Source: Chryseobacterium sp. JAH (lineage in GTDB: Bacteria; Bacteroidota; Bacteroidia; Flavobacteriales; Weeksellaceae). From it: DNA of 64,000 nucleotides. The DNA lies in contig NZ_LMAH01000003.1 in assembly GCF_001507335.1 (NCBI RefSeq), positions 558,001 through 622,000 of the forward strand, written 5' to 3'. The notes beneath the pieces are model-generated. The model made no database searches. It had not been told where the DNA came from and worked only from the letters and a program-made list of their open reading frames with translations. Positions within the stretch are counted from its first letter, which is position 1; every line of letters starts with the position of its first letter. Both the position numbers and the translations under genes were made by a program. This document shows positions 1 through 8,664 of this stretch, piece by piece.

Positions 1-355
1 CGCTCGGCTTACTGATGCCACCGGAATTGTAAATATCCCAAGAAGGTAAAAGTCCCCCCATTCGATAATCGATTTCTACAGCTTCGCCATATTCTAATTT
101 AAATTTTCTAAGCTGAGCTTCGATTCCCCAGCATGATGAGCAGATAGGGTCTGTATAATAAATGATTTTGATTTTATCGGTTTTTGCTGTTGTAAATTCA
201 GCAGAAGATGATTCATCAGCAGGTGTTTCAAGAATTTCGCACACACCTTTTTCGTAGTCACAATTAAGAAGGGGATTATTATTCATAGTATTAAAATGAT
301 TAGCATTAAAAAAATTAAGAAGTATAGACAGGGCTGTCATGAGAGCTGTATCCAT
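1..355 (-). CDS. DsbA-family thiol-disulfide protein (3' end beyond window)
   Basis: Partial gene that runs off the left edge. The reading frame gives a thioredoxin-fold start: a beta strand (KIKIIYYTDP) followed by the redox motif CSSC and WGIEAQLRKF, as in DsbA/FrnE-type oxidoreductases. I infer a cytoplasmic or peripheral thiol-disulfide or chaperone-like role; the C-terminal half that would settle the subfamily is missing. Three in-frame ATGs exist, at 355, 340 and 286. A TAnnTTTG-type box on the minus strand at 406-413 favours 355, while the start at 286 would also leave the CxxC domain intact. There is no signal peptide in any version. Confidence 0.7.
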   Translation of the reverse strand, partial: MDTALMTALSILLNFFNANHFNTMNNNPLLNCDYEKGVCEILETPADESSSAEFTTAKTDKIKIIYYTDPICSSCWGIEAQLRKFKLEYGEAVEIDYRMGGLLPSWDIYNSGGISKPS

Positions 356-430
356 GGTAAAGTATTTTGATTTAACATAATATTAAAGAAAGAAATGAAC
401 TCTATCAAATCTATTTATATCATGACCTTT

Positions 431-1048
431 TTACTCAGGAGCTTTAAATACGTTGTCGTCAGAATGGAAACCTGCCACACCGCCACTAACTGCAAATTTC
501 ATTGCTGTAGCCGCCGTCATTCCCACCACGGGTTTGATGTTTTTTTCTTCGGTAATGATTACCCAGCCTGAAATAGCATAGGAATGCGGAAGGTAAACCG
601 CTACGAAATTATGCTTATGCACATCGGCCATTTCTTTTTGTGTAAGAAAACCAATTCTCCAGATTTCAGGATTTTCATTGGTTTTCACCCAAACAGGGTC
701 GCTGAATTTTTTCTTATCTCCAACGAAAGAAGACATCACATCTTTGGTAGGAGAATAAATATGTTTGATACCTGGAGTACGTTCAAGAATTCTGTCTATT
801 GCATCTACAAAAAAACGTCCTACAACGAATTTGTTTCCCAAATATCCGAGTAGCGCAGTCACCAGAATTGTGGAGACAAAAACTAGTCCCGGAATTTCTC
901 TTGCGACGGATGGAATAATATTGTCAACCGATGAAATTACATACCAAATCACAAAAATCGTCAGCCCGATGGGACCAATGATTAATAATCCCTGAAAGAA
1001 GTTTTTCAGAAAAAAATTGGTGATATTTTCAAAAGTAGGTTTTTTCAA
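431..1048 (-). CDS. DUF502 family membrane protein
   Basis: A 205-residue protein with two hydrophobic segments near the N-terminus (about residues 19-38 and 53-71), then a soluble domain with the conserved stretch around RTPGIKHIYSPTKDV and a C-terminal region GWVIITEE..KPVVGMTAATAM. This is the DUF502 pattern; its biochemical role is unknown. It probably sits in the inner membrane with the soluble part on one face. It lies 9 bases downstream of miaE on the same strand, so the two are likely co-transcribed, although no functional link is known. Confidence 0.85.
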   Translation of the reverse strand: MKKPTFENITNFFLKNFFQGLLIIGPIGLTIFVIWYVISSVDNIIPSVAREIPGLVFVSTILVTALLGYLGNKFVVGRFFVDAIDRILERTPGIKHIYSPTKDVMSSFVGDKKKFSDPVWVKTNENPEIWRIGFLTQKEMADVHKHNFVAVYLPHSYAISGWVIITEEKNIKPVVGMTAATAMKFAVSGGVAGFHSDDNVFKAPE

Positions 1049-1057
1049 TTGGATTTT

Positions 1058-1639
1058 TTAACCGTGTATAGTTTCCTTGTTACCGTAAGATTTAATGATT
1101 TTTGCCTCATATTCTAGCCATTCTTCCCATCTTTTGTTCACTTTTTCAGGATCACCTAATTCTCTTGCAAAACCGATAAATGTAGTGTAATGGTTAGCTT
1201 CGGAAATCATCAATTCTTTGTAGAACTTTTTGAGTTCTTCGTCTTTTATGTTTTCTGTTAAAACTTTGAATCGCTCACAGCTTCTCGCTTCAATCATAGC
1301 AGCAAAAAGCATTTTATCAACAATCATCGTATCTCTGTGACCTCCTTTTTGGATGAAATTCACCAATTCATTGACGTAATCATCTTTTCTTGTACGTCCA
1401 AAAGTATAACCGCGCTTCTTGATAATTTCTAGGACCATACCGAAATGTTCAAGTTCTTCCTGAGCAATTGCTAAAAGTTCTGTCACAATATCGGGGCGTT
1501 CCGGAAGCATGGTGATTAATCCGATGGCATTGGTAGCGGCTTTTTGTTCGCACCATGCATGGTCTGTTAAAATTTCCTGGATGTTATCCTCTGCAATATT
1601 TGCCCACCTTGGATCGGTTGGAAGTTTCAACTTAAACAT
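1058..1639 (-). CDS. miaE: tRNA-(ms2io6A37) hydroxylase MiaE
   Basis: A 193-residue ferritin-like diiron monooxygenase that hydroxylates the isopentenyl side chain of 2-methylthio-N6-isopentenyladenosine at tRNA position 37. Iron ligand motifs are visible: Glu31 (CEQKAA), an ExxH at 62-65 (EELEHF), a Glu in IEARSCERF and a second ExxH in SEANHY. Length matches the family. The substrate-making enzyme MiaB is encoded about 19.5 kb away in the same window, so the complete last two steps of this modification are present. It appears to be the first gene of a pair with the DUF502 gene. Confidence 0.9.
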   Translation of the reverse strand: MFKLKLPTDPRWANIAEDNIQEILTDHAWCEQKAATNAIGLITMLPERPDIVTELLAIAQEELEHFGMVLEIIKKRGYTFGRTRKDDYVNELVNFIQKGGHRDTMIVDKMLFAAMIEARSCERFKVLTENIKDEELKKFYKELMISEANHYTTFIGFARELGDPEKVNKRWEEWLEYEAKIIKSYGNKETIHG

Positions 1640-1776
1640 GATTTAAAAATTTTGGTAAATTTAATTAATAAAATTAACATGCGGTAATGCAAAACTCCTC
1701 ACTTCAAAATTTATTTTGTTGTAATCATCTCTGGCATAGAGTTGGATTACCTAAATCAACATTAAAATCTTAAATC

Positions 1777-2019
1777 ATGAATACTACATTAATGACAAAA
1801 AAATTGCAAAAATTTGCCCTTACAATGCTGACTATGTTTTTCAGTATTATTTCGTTTGCCCAGGATACAACACCTGACACACAGGTAAGCACGTCTACGA
1901 AAACTACCACAACTGAACAATGGTACATGGATCCCACTTATCTTATTATTGGTGGAGTAGTTCTTATCGTAGTGATCGCCCTTTTAGTAAGAGGAGGAGG
2001 AAGAGGAAGTAGAGATTAG
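1777..2019 (+). CDS. Small single-pass membrane protein
   Basis: An 80-residue protein of unknown function. It has an N-terminal signal peptide ending near FAQ (about residue 28), a short Thr/Ser-rich linker (STKTTTTEQW), one strong transmembrane helix (YLIIGGVVLIVVIALLV) and a short Gly/Arg tail (RGGGRGSRD). The topology suggests a mature linker outside the cytoplasm and a basic tail inside. It stands alone and is followed at once by a strong rho-independent terminator, so it is probably a monocistronic, well expressed gene. I do not recognise a named family. Confidence 0.75.
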   Translation: MNTTLMTKKLQKFALTMLTMFFSIISFAQDTTPDTQVSTSTKTTTTEQWYMDPTYLIIGGVVLIVVIALLVRGGGRGSRD

Positions 2020-2039
2020 AATCTCACGATAAAATATTG

Positions 2040-2069
2040 CCGCTCAGTAATTTACTGAGCGGTTTTTTT
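2040..2069 (+). terminator. Rho-independent terminator (overlaps convergent gene stop)
   Basis: A perfect 10-bp stem (CCGCTCAGTA / TACTGAGCGG) with a 3-base loop, then seven T. It ends the small membrane protein transcript. The stop codon of the convergent acyltransferase gene (2052-2054) lies inside the hairpin. Confidence 0.9.
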
Positions 2070-3140
2070 ACGTAGATATTCTAAGATTCTCCATCCGGAA
2101 TCGTCAAATTTCTTCAGACCTGAAGCAATAATAAATGCTAAAATCACATTAATAATATAAATAATAACCATCAAAGTCCACCACGGCATCAGTTCTTTCA
2201 AAGGAACAACAAGAAAATACACGAGCGAAGAGCTGATTCCCTGTCCGAAATAAAAGAAAATTGCGTTTTTACCGATATGTGTGACGAAATTTTCTTTGGT
2301 AATTTTTAATCGGTTATACAAAACAAATAGAGTTGTCAGTGAAAAGAATGTCCAAATAATGTAGGGCGTTTGCGGCGGAAATTTTTTCTTATTGATTTTG
2401 AAGAATACATCGTCACCGAAATACCAAAACATCCAAACTAAGGCTGCTGCTACCAATCCGTAAACAACAGGAATCATCTGTACTGGAATCTTTTTGCCAC
2501 GCATTCTGTTTCCAATCAGGAAAACCGTCATGTAAAAAGCTACATATCCTACCTGGCCAGTTGGGTATAGTTCAGGGAATATATTAAATAGTAAAGTTAA
2601 AGCAATGCAAATTCCTATGAACCAATTAACGTGTTTCGGAAAAAATCTTAAGATTAAAACTCCGAAAACGGTTAAAATAAAATAGACTTTTAAGTACCAG
2701 AAACTTCCCATCACCACGGGAAAAGTGTCTGCATTTGAATATTCATGAAGATACCAGTTTCCTAAGTTTTGCCACTGCGGAGCTGTTGAAATGCTTGTTG
2801 CTTCATATTTTGTTCCGAATGTAGAGTAGAAGTTTTGTAGCCATTCGAGGGAAAAAAAAGTGAGCCCGAAAATTTTAAAGAAATAATCTAAAAAGAAAAG
2901 AAGTGTCACAAAAATCATGTACGTCACCTGTAGTTTCAGTAGTCTGTACAAGGTTTTTTCGATGTTTGAGCCAGAGGTTATTCCACTTAAAGCATAAAAA
3001 AGGGCGACATCAAAAACCAAAGAGAAAACTCTGATTTCAGGGATAATATAAAACTGCCCCGACCAAAATGCGGTATGAATAAATATTATGGAAAGTGTAG
3101 CTAAGCCTTTCGCAAAATCGATGTAAAGATCTCTGTTCAT
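2052..3140 (-). CDS. Acyltransferase family 3 membrane protein
   Basis: A 362-residue polytopic protein with about ten hydrophobic helices. The opening (RDLYIDFAKGLATLSIIFIH) is the classic acyltransferase-3/OafA-type start, with the conserved His in IFIHTAFW. Members transfer acyl groups, often acetyl, to sugars of surface polysaccharides or to other envelope molecules; the substrate cannot be read from sequence. It is followed on the minus strand by no other gene, and lies one base downstream of the lipoprotein gene at 3142-3684, so the two are very probably one operon with the lipoprotein gene first. Confidence 0.85.
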   Translation of the reverse strand: MNRDLYIDFAKGLATLSIIFIHTAFWSGQFYIIPEIRVFSLVFDVALFYALSGITSGSNIEKTLYRLLKLQVTYMIFVTLLFFLDYFFKIFGLTFFSLEWLQNFYSTFGTKYEATSISTAPQWQNLGNWYLHEYSNADTFPVVMGSFWYLKVYFILTVFGVLILRFFPKHVNWFIGICIALTLLFNIFPELYPTGQVGYVAFYMTVFLIGNRMRGKKIPVQMIPVVYGLVAAALVWMFWYFGDDVFFKINKKKFPPQTPYIIWTFFSLTTLFVLYNRLKITKENFVTHIGKNAIFFYFGQGISSSLVYFLVVPLKELMPWWTLMVIIYIINVILAFIIASGLKKFDDSGWRILEYLRKKTAQ

Positions 3141-3141
3141 C

Positions 3142-3684
3142 TTATTGAGGTAAATCGCGTGTTACTTTTTCCAGTTTATCGTAATTGAAAAAATATAAAC
3201 CTCCATCCCATTCAGGTTTTGCTTTTTTCTCAATTCCTCGCAATTCGTTTTCAAAAAGCCTGTGATATCTTACAGAATACCAAGAATTATAAAAATCATT
3301 ATCGATTGAATACAATGGCTCTCTGAAAACTTCAGAACGCTGCTCAGTGGTCTTCTGAAGGTGAGAATAACCTTCCATCACAAGAAAAAGTTTGTAATTG
3401 TTTTCTTTTGCAAATCTCTCGTAGTTTGACATCGGAAGGCAATATTGTGATGTGCATCCATTGGTAAATATATAAACCAATGATTTTGGATGTTTTGATA
3501 ATTCTGATTTAAGCTGCTGTCCGTTTATCTTGTACACGTGTTGACTGTCAGTCTGCTCAAAACTTTGTAAGGGCACAATCATCAATTGATCTTTTTCTGA
3601 AAGTTTTTTGTAATCATTGGTTACACCGTATACAGTGCACGACGCTAGAGATAAACAAAGTAAAATGCTTAAAATTATCTTCAT
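3142..3684 (-). CDS. Putative lipoprotein with thioredoxin-like fold
   Basis: A 180-residue lipoprotein: signal peptide and lipobox LSLASC, then a region (SLVYIFTNGCTSQYCLPM) that resembles the strand-plus-CxxxxC corner of a thioredoxin fold, followed by an alternating strand-helix pattern. The frame is open for 28 more codons upstream, but that extension would cover the promoter-like box at 3698-3705 and hide the signal peptide, so I start at 3684. It precedes the acyltransferase gene by one base. Function unknown; the two Cys could be redox active or structural. Confidence 0.65.
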   Translation of the reverse strand: MKIILSILLCLSLASCTVYGVTNDYKKLSEKDQLMIVPLQSFEQTDSQHVYKINGQQLKSELSKHPKSLVYIFTNGCTSQYCLPMSNYERFAKENNYKLFLVMEGYSHLQKTTEQRSEVFREPLYSIDNDFYNSWYSVRYHRLFENELRGIEKKAKPEWDGGLYFFNYDKLEKVTRDLPQ

Positions 3685-3697
3685 TGTAAGTTTTTTC

Positions 3698-3705
3698 CAA
3701 AAGTA
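3698..3705 (-). promoter_or_regulatory. Promoter -7 box for the lipoprotein/acyltransferase operon
   Basis: Reads TACTTTTG on the minus strand, matching TAnnTTTG, 14 bases before the start codon. No good TTG partner at 17-20 bases, so only moderately supported. Confidence 0.4.
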
Positions 3706-3732
3706 CAAATAAAACCGGAGCAATTTAATTTC

Positions 3733-3740
3733 TATATTTG
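3733..3740 (+). promoter_or_regulatory. Promoter -7 box for the GLPGLI gene
   Basis: Exact TATATTTG, 17 bases before the ATG at 3757. No clear TTG at the expected distance. It lies back to back with the minus-strand box at 3698-3705. Confidence 0.5.
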
Positions 3741-3756
3741 GAGAATTAATCACAAA

Positions 3757-4653
3757 ATGATGAAGCATATTTTAAGTCTTGTTTTGTTCCTTTTATTCAC
3801 TCTTAACCTCTCGGCGCAGGGAAATCGTTTTACGTATGAATATCAGTTCAGAATTGATTCCACAAAAACCGACAGCCTTAAAAAGGAATTTATGAATCTT
3901 GATATTTTCCCGACGAAATCTTATTTTTATGGTCAGGCTCAATATGCAAGCGATTCTGCAATGAACCATTCAATTATTCAGCAGAGAAAATCTACTCCGA
4001 ACAGTATAAGCTATTCCTCCACGACGGAAGAGTGGAATGTTTCTTATTTAATAGAAAAATCTTATCCGGGTTTTAAAACAAACTGGTTTACGAATATCGA
4101 ACAAACCAATATGGTGGTGGAAGAAACACTAGCTTTAAAATGGAATATTCTTCCCGAAACACAAAAAATAGAAAACTACAATTGTCAGAAAGCAACTGTA
4201 AATTTTGGCGGAAGAATTTGGGAGGCGTGGTTTTCCAAAGACTTGCCGTTTACAGATGGTCCGTACAAATTTCAAGGCTTGCCTGGATTAATTGTGAAAC
4301 TCGAAGACAAAACAAAATCACATCAGTTTTTATTGAAAGGAAATAAAAAATTAAAAGCTGAGGATCATTCGTGGGATTATATTTTATCATTACAGAAAGA
4401 GGCAAAGAATGAATTTCAGGGCGTGAAAGTGAATCCTGTTCAATATAAAAAGCTTTTTTTGTCTTATAAAAATGATCCTGCAAAAGACATCAAACTCGAT
4501 TTGGCAAATCCTAATAATTCGATGACGGTGACTACAGAATCGGGTGCGAAATTGACGAGCAATCCTGAAATTATTAAGTATTTTGAAGAATCGATGGCAA
4601 AGAAATATAAATCGGCCAACAATCAGCTGGAATTAAATTTACACAGAAAGTAG
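3757..4653 (+). CDS. GLPGLI family protein
   Basis: A 298-residue secreted protein with a signal peptide (cut near NLSAQ) and the diagnostic motif QGLPGLIVKL preceded by GPYKF. GLPGLI proteins are common in Bacteroidetes and are thought to be envelope or periplasmic proteins of unknown function, often near TonB-dependent systems. The preceding strand pattern (AWFSKDLPFTDGPYKFQGLPGL) is typical. Two adjacent ATG codons (3757 and 3760) are possible starts. It is divergent from the lipoprotein/acyltransferase pair and monocistronic, because the ribosomal operon that follows has its own promoter. Confidence 0.85.
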   Translation: MMKHILSLVLFLLFTLNLSAQGNRFTYEYQFRIDSTKTDSLKKEFMNLDIFPTKSYFYGQAQYASDSAMNHSIIQQRKSTPNSISYSSTTEEWNVSYLIEKSYPGFKTNWFTNIEQTNMVVEETLALKWNILPETQKIENYNCQKATVNFGGRIWEAWFSKDLPFTDGPYKFQGLPGLIVKLEDKTKSHQFLLKGNKKLKAEDHSWDYILSLQKEAKNEFQGVKVNPVQYKKLFLSYKNDPAKDIKLDLANPNNSMTVTTESGAKLTSNPEIIKYFEESMAKKYKSANNQLELNLHRK

Positions 4654-4672
4654 AAAATTTCTCAAAATCATA

Positions 4673-4702
4673 TTGTTACTAAAGAAATAATCAGTACATT
4701 TG
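4673..4702 (+). promoter_or_regulatory. Promoter of rplU-rpmA
   Basis: TTG at 4673-4675, 19 bases, then TACATTTG at 4695-4702: a full match to the Bacteroidetes housekeeping promoter. Predicted start near 4709, giving a leader of about 25 bases before rplU. Confidence 0.8.
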
Positions 4703-4733
4703 CACCTCGAATTAACTAAAAAATTTATAGACA

Positions 4734-5111
4734 ATGTTTGCAATTGTAGAAATAGCAGGGCTTCAATATAAAGTTGAGCAAGACCAGAAGTTGTTTGTGA
4801 ACCGTTTGAAAGGAGACAAAGGAGGAAAAGTATCTTTCGATAAAATTCTTCTTACTGTAAACGGAGCAATCACTGTAGGCGCCCCAGCTGTAAGCGGTAT
4901 CACTGTAGAGGCAGAGATTCTTGACCACGTAAAAGCTGATAAAGTAATCGTCTTCAAAAAGAAAAGAAGAAAAGGTTATGAGGTTAAAAACGGTCACAGA
5001 CAATCTTTAACTCAAATCAAAATCACTGGTATTACAGGATTTGAAGGAAAAAAAGCAGAGAAGCCTGCTAAAAAAACAACTAAAAAAGCTGACGCTGAAA
5101 GCGCAGAATAA
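4734..5111 (+). CDS. rplU: 50S ribosomal protein L21
   Basis: A 125-residue L21, binding 23S rRNA in the large subunit. The core (MFAIVEIAGLQYKVEQDQK ... KKKRRKGYEVKNGHRQ) is unmistakable. It carries a C-terminal Lys/Ala-rich tail (KKAEKPAKKTTKK) of about 20 residues beyond the usual ~103, a common extension in flavobacteria. It is followed after 28 bases by rpmA, the usual L21-L27 pair, under a strong promoter at 4673-4702. Confidence 0.97.
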   Translation: MFAIVEIAGLQYKVEQDQKLFVNRLKGDKGGKVSFDKILLTVNGAITVGAPAVSGITVEAEILDHVKADKVIVFKKKRRKGYEVKNGHRQSLTQIKITGITGFEGKKAEKPAKKTTKKADAESAE

Positions 5112-5139
5112 TTGTTAAACCAAAAAACCTTAAAATAAA

Positions 5140-5397
5140 ATGGCACACAAGAAAGGAGTTGGTAGTTCCAAAAACGGTAGAGAATCTCATTCTAAAAGAT
5201 TAGGTGTGAAGATTTTCGGTGGACAAGACGCTATTGCTGGTAACATTATTATCAGACAAAGAGGTACTCAACATCACCCAGGTGAAAATGTTGGTATGGG
5301 TAAAGATCACACTTTGCATGCACTTGTTGACGGTAAAGTAGTTTTCAGAAAGAAAGCAAACAACAGATCTTACGTATCTATTGAGCCAAACGCATAA
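5140..5397 (+). CDS. rpmA: 50S ribosomal protein L27
   Basis: An 85-residue L27 ([23 protein letters not shown]), whose N-terminus reaches the peptidyl-transferase centre. The protein starts directly with MAHKKG and has no N-terminal extension, so no Prp-type processing is needed here. Second gene of the rplU-rpmA operon, followed by a terminator. Confidence 0.97.
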   Translation: MAHKKGVGSSKNGRESHSKRLGVKIFGGQDAIAGNIIIRQRGTQHHPGENVGMGKDHTLHALVDGKVVFRKKANNRSYVSIEPNA

Positions 5398-5420
5398 TTA
5401 AAAAGCGTTTTATAAAATAA

Positions 5421-5452
5421 AATCCTCAGCATTTTTGTTGAGGATTTTTTTG
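5421..5452 (+). terminator. Terminator of rplU-rpmA
   Basis: Stem AATCCTCA / TGAGGATT with a 10-base loop and a run of T. It begins 24 bases after the rpmA stop. Confidence 0.85.
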
Positions 5453-5466
5453 TGCTTTAATTATTT

Positions 5467-5689
5467 TTAGTTGAAAGATAATTGTCTTTTCTGTAATCTG
5501 GAAAATAGAATTTCTGCAGCTCCCAATGCCCACCAAAGCGGAAATTTAAAAAGGAAGTACAGAAGATTAAACCCATCAATGATTTTAAATTTTTGATGGA
5601 CTTGGTGAAGCTCTATTTCACTTGAAATAAAAGGTATAAGAAAAAAACAATAAAAAAATAGAGACCTTTGAAATTATATTTAGTTTCAT
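5467..5689 (-). pseudogene. Probable frameshifted small membrane-protein gene
   Basis: The 413-base gap between rpmA and the DUF5686 gene is not empty. On the minus strand an ATG at 5689 opens MKLNIISKVSIF and then stops after 19 codons. Removing one A from the 7-A run at 5652-5658 (or from the one at 5641-5647) joins this start to an open frame ending at 5467, giving about 73 residues with a hydrophobic N-terminus and a second hydrophobic stretch (FKFPLWWALGAAEILF). The composition looks protein-like. It could be a decayed gene, a sequencing slip in a homopolymer, or chance. Function unknown. Confidence 0.35.
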
Positions 5690-5810
5690 CTCAATCTTTT
5701 AGTGAAAAGAATATGGTTGATTATGATTGTTATTGAAAATAGAATATCATAATAAGTGAAACATGCAAATGGCTCTGATAGTTCATTAGAGATAGATAAT
5801 AATTAATCTT

Positions 5811-8339
5811 TTAAAAATTAAACTGAAAACCTGCCTTAATTCCAAACTTAGAAACATCCGGTCGGTCAAGGTAATTTCCTCTCCAGTTAAAATCTACACG
5901 GAAAATTCTGATGTTTCCGAAACCGATATTCTCAATTCCAAATCCATATTCATAGTACACCTGTTGATCCGGTGCAGAATATTTTAGATTCTCAACATTG
6001 ATGTTTTTTGACGCGTCACTCAAAGATCCGTAAGCACCTCTGATGAATGCTACTTCTCTAAGCTTCAGTTTCTTAATTAAAGGAATAAATGAAAGAATTT
6101 TGCCGTTAAAGTGATGTTCTATGTGAAGTGTAGAGTAGGTATCTGCAACAAATTCATAATAATTGAGCTGGGCAAAAGTATTTGGTACCAAGCCATAAGA
6201 TTGGTTACCAGGAATGACATTCTGTAAAGCCAGTGGAACAGTATCAAAGTTTTTTCCTGCTTCAAAATTAAGCAAAGTTTTACCCCAGCTTCCCAAAAGG
6301 ATAGGTTTGTAAAACATAAACTGAAGTTTATTGTAATTAAAATCTGCATTAAACAAACCTTCAATACCTCTTGTATATTTTAATACGATTGTCGGTGCCA
6401 ATGTTCCGTGTTCGTATCGGTCGACCCCTGTCTGGGAAAATTTAGCTCCCGGTCTTGCTATTAAGCTAATGGTCACATGAGAATCATTTGTAGTTTTTCT
6501 TAAATCACCATTTCTGTAATACATTAAGCTGAAACCTGATGGATTGGCAGATTTAATGCTTTGCATGGTTCCGTCAACTCTCACCTGAAAGTTTTTCCAG
6601 GGTTCGATAGACGTGAATATACTCGTTTGGTTTACTGAGCTTAAAGAAGCGTTTTCTCCTCGTGCAAACACCGTTGATGAGGCAAATGAACGGGACATAA
6701 TTCCATCTTCTGTTGTCAGCTGTACTCCAAGTTGCGTAATGTCTCTTTTTGTTCCGGCTCCTACCATGAAACGGTTTACTCTGTTGAACATGTAACGTCC
6801 TTCCACACCATATTTGAACTGCTGGTCTTTAAAACCATATGCATTATAGAATTGAATTCTCCAGGGATCATTCTGCCCGAAATATGTTCTGGCTCCCAAT
6901 CTTATTCTGTCGCCTTCCACATCATTCTTTCCGTAAATTGAAAAAATAGGACCAATGTCAATGCCTTTTGTGATGTTGTAATGTTGTGAGGCAAGAGTTT
7001 CGTAGAGTTTTACAATACGGTTGAATTTCGGAGTCTGCTGTAATTTATCAAGCATCTCATATACTCCCTGTTCTGTTTTTGAAAGCGAATCTGGTCTTGC
7101 TTTTACCCAATATGCGTCGTCCTTGTCAACAAATTTGGCGTCATATTCTTCTTCTTTTCTTGTGAAAATAGAATCCGCAAGAGGTTTGTTGAAATCATAT
7201 TCAGAATAATCTACCGTTCGCTTAGCGACAAGCCCTTTGGCTGTTTTCTTTTTTGAAAACGGAGTCATTTCAATTTCCGTAATGAATTTTTTAGGCAAAA
7301 ATGTTTCATCATCCGGATTGTCATATTCCAATTCGGTTGATATTGCATTGATGAAGTTGACATTGATTTTATTGGTCGATTTTAAAGTGGCACCCAATAC
7401 TGCATATGAATCAGTGTCAATAAACAAGTATCCCTGAAAGGCGAGAACATCGGTTCTTCTCGGTTGATAACGTATTTTGTAAGCCTGTTCGCCACGTACG
7501 GAAACGGTATCAATCAAATTATAATCGTAAGTGCTAAAGCCGTCTGTTCCTACGGGGCTTGGAAATCCGATATCAAAATAGTTCAGCGTATTGTCATAAA
7601 TGTTAATGTCGCGGTAAAGGTTTTTTGCTGTAATTGCAATCACCTGATTGTCTTGAAATCCTGAAGTTTTTTGTGCAATAAGAAGTTTTTTGGTTTTCTT
7701 ATTCGGTTTATTTTCCCCAAAATTGGTGTAGATAGATTCGTTTAGGAAAATAGGGAGAGCCATTTTTCCTCTTGCTGTAGAATCAGCGTAATCAAAGATG
7801 AAATCTAATTTGTTGAAGATTTTTCTGTTCATAAACGCACTGTCTAGGTTATTGGCGTCAAACTGAATCTTCTCATATTCTTTGTAAGTGTAGGTGTTAA
7901 ACTTGTCAAGCCCGTTATTTCTCTTACGTTTCCAAACTTCCTGCATGATTCTGTATGCAGGGTTTTCTTTTTTGTTTTTAAATTTTGTTTTCTCGTTGTG
8001 AATAACGACTTCTTCAATATTACTTACTTTTTCAGAAGATAATTTGATGAGGAGGTTGCTGCTTTTGTCGGCGGTAATATCTACGCTTTCTAAAGCATAG
8101 TTTTTTTTCTGAAATTTAAGTTTGTAAATAATGCTGTCCGACTGTATGCTGAAGCTTCCTGAAGTAGTAGTAAGAATGGGAGTATTGCTGTCGTTGATAA
8201 AGATTTCAACGGCGCTGATCTCTTTGTTGTTTTTGTTATCTACAATTCTTCCGTTTGCTGTGTTTTGAGCATGAAAAAGACTGGTTATAAAAAAGGAAAT
8301 ATAAAGGAAACCGTATTTAAGTTGATTGGTTGACATCAT
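5811..8339 (-). CDS. DUF5686 / carboxypeptidase-regulatory-like outer membrane protein
   Basis: An 842-residue exported protein. Signal peptide ends near FHAQ; a CarboxypepD_reg-like beta-sandwich follows (ANGRIVDNKNNKEISAVEIF, roughly residues 25-105), then the long DUF5686 region rich in amphipathic strands, ending GIKAGFQFNF with the terminal Phe typical of outer-membrane barrels. Family members are abundant in Bacteroidetes; function unknown, probably an outer-membrane channel or assembly-related protein. The frame can be read upstream from a TTG at 8351, but the first ATGs are at 8339 and 8336. A TACATTTG box on the minus strand (8434-8441) may be its promoter. Confidence 0.85.
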   Translation of the reverse strand: MMSTNQLKYGFLYISFFITSLFHAQNTANGRIVDNKNNKEISAVEIFINDSNTPILTTTSGSFSIQSDSIIYKLKFQKKNYALESVDITADKSSNLLIKLSSEKVSNIEEVVIHNEKTKFKNKKENPAYRIMQEVWKRKRNNGLDKFNTYTYKEYEKIQFDANNLDSAFMNRKIFNKLDFIFDYADSTARGKMALPIFLNESIYTNFGENKPNKKTKKLLIAQKTSGFQDNQVIAITAKNLYRDINIYDNTLNYFDIGFPSPVGTDGFSTYDYNLIDTVSVRGEQAYKIRYQPRRTDVLAFQGYLFIDTDSYAVLGATLKSTNKINVNFINAISTELEYDNPDDETFLPKKFITEIEMTPFSKKKTAKGLVAKRTVDYSEYDFNKPLADSIFTRKEEEYDAKFVDKDDAYWVKARPDSLSKTEQGVYEMLDKLQQTPKFNRIVKLYETLASQHYNITKGIDIGPIFSIYGKNDVEGDRIRLGARTYFGQNDPWRIQFYNAYGFKDQQFKYGVEGRYMFNRVNRFMVGAGTKRDITQLGVQLTTEDGIMSRSFASSTVFARGENASLSSVNQTSIFTSIEPWKNFQVRVDGTMQSIKSANPSGFSLMYYRNGDLRKTTNDSHVTISLIARPGAKFSQTGVDRYEHGTLAPTIVLKYTRGIEGLFNADFNYNKLQFMFYKPILLGSWGKTLLNFEAGKNFDTVPLALQNVIPGNQSYGLVPNTFAQLNYYEFVADTYSTLHIEHHFNGKILSFIPLIKKLKLREVAFIRGAYGSLSDASKNINVENLKYSAPDQQVYYEYGFGIENIGFGNIRIFRVDFNWRGNYLDRPDVSKFGIKAGFQFNF

Positions 8340-8535
8340 TCGTATCTTCAAGCATTTAGCTAAACAAAAATTGTGCTGTTTATGATTAAATTTAAAAGTT
8401 TTTTAAAGACTTTAGGGTATATCTATCAAAATGCAAATGTAATGAAAATAAACCTATGAATATTGCGCTGAGACAACGCTTGAAATTGATATTTGATAAA
8501 TAATGTAAGTGTGATTGTGAAAAATGTATAAAATC

Positions 8536-8567
8536 AAAAAAGACCTACATTTCTGTAAGTCTTTTTT
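8536..8567 (-). terminator. Terminator of first tRNA-Asn
   Basis: On the minus strand, A6-GAC-U-UACA stem paired to UGUA-G-GUC-U6 with a GAAA loop. The stem includes a G-U pair on this strand and a C-A mismatch on the other, so it works best for the minus strand. Confidence 0.85.
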
Positions 8568-8568
8568 G

Positions 8569-8642
8569 CTCCTCCTCTTGGGCTCGAACCAAGGACCCTC
8601 TGATTAACAGTCAGATGCTCTAACCAACTGAGCTAAGGAGGA
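8569..8642 (-). tRNA. tRNA-Asn(GTT), copy 1
   Basis: A 74-base cloverleaf on the minus strand: acceptor TCCTCCT/AGGAGGA, D arm GCTC...GAGC, anticodon stem TCTGA/TCAGA with loop CTGTTAA (anticodon GTT), T arm CTTGG-TTCGAGC-CCAAG, discriminator G. CCA is not encoded. It is identical to the copy at 8824-8897 and has its own terminator directly downstream and promoter upstream. Confidence 0.97.
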
Positions 8643-8664
8643 ATGTTCCTCTTTTAAGGTGGTG

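Noticed and set aside
4763..5003. Antisense ORFs across rplU
   Set aside because: They mirror a conserved ribosomal protein gene with normal codon use.
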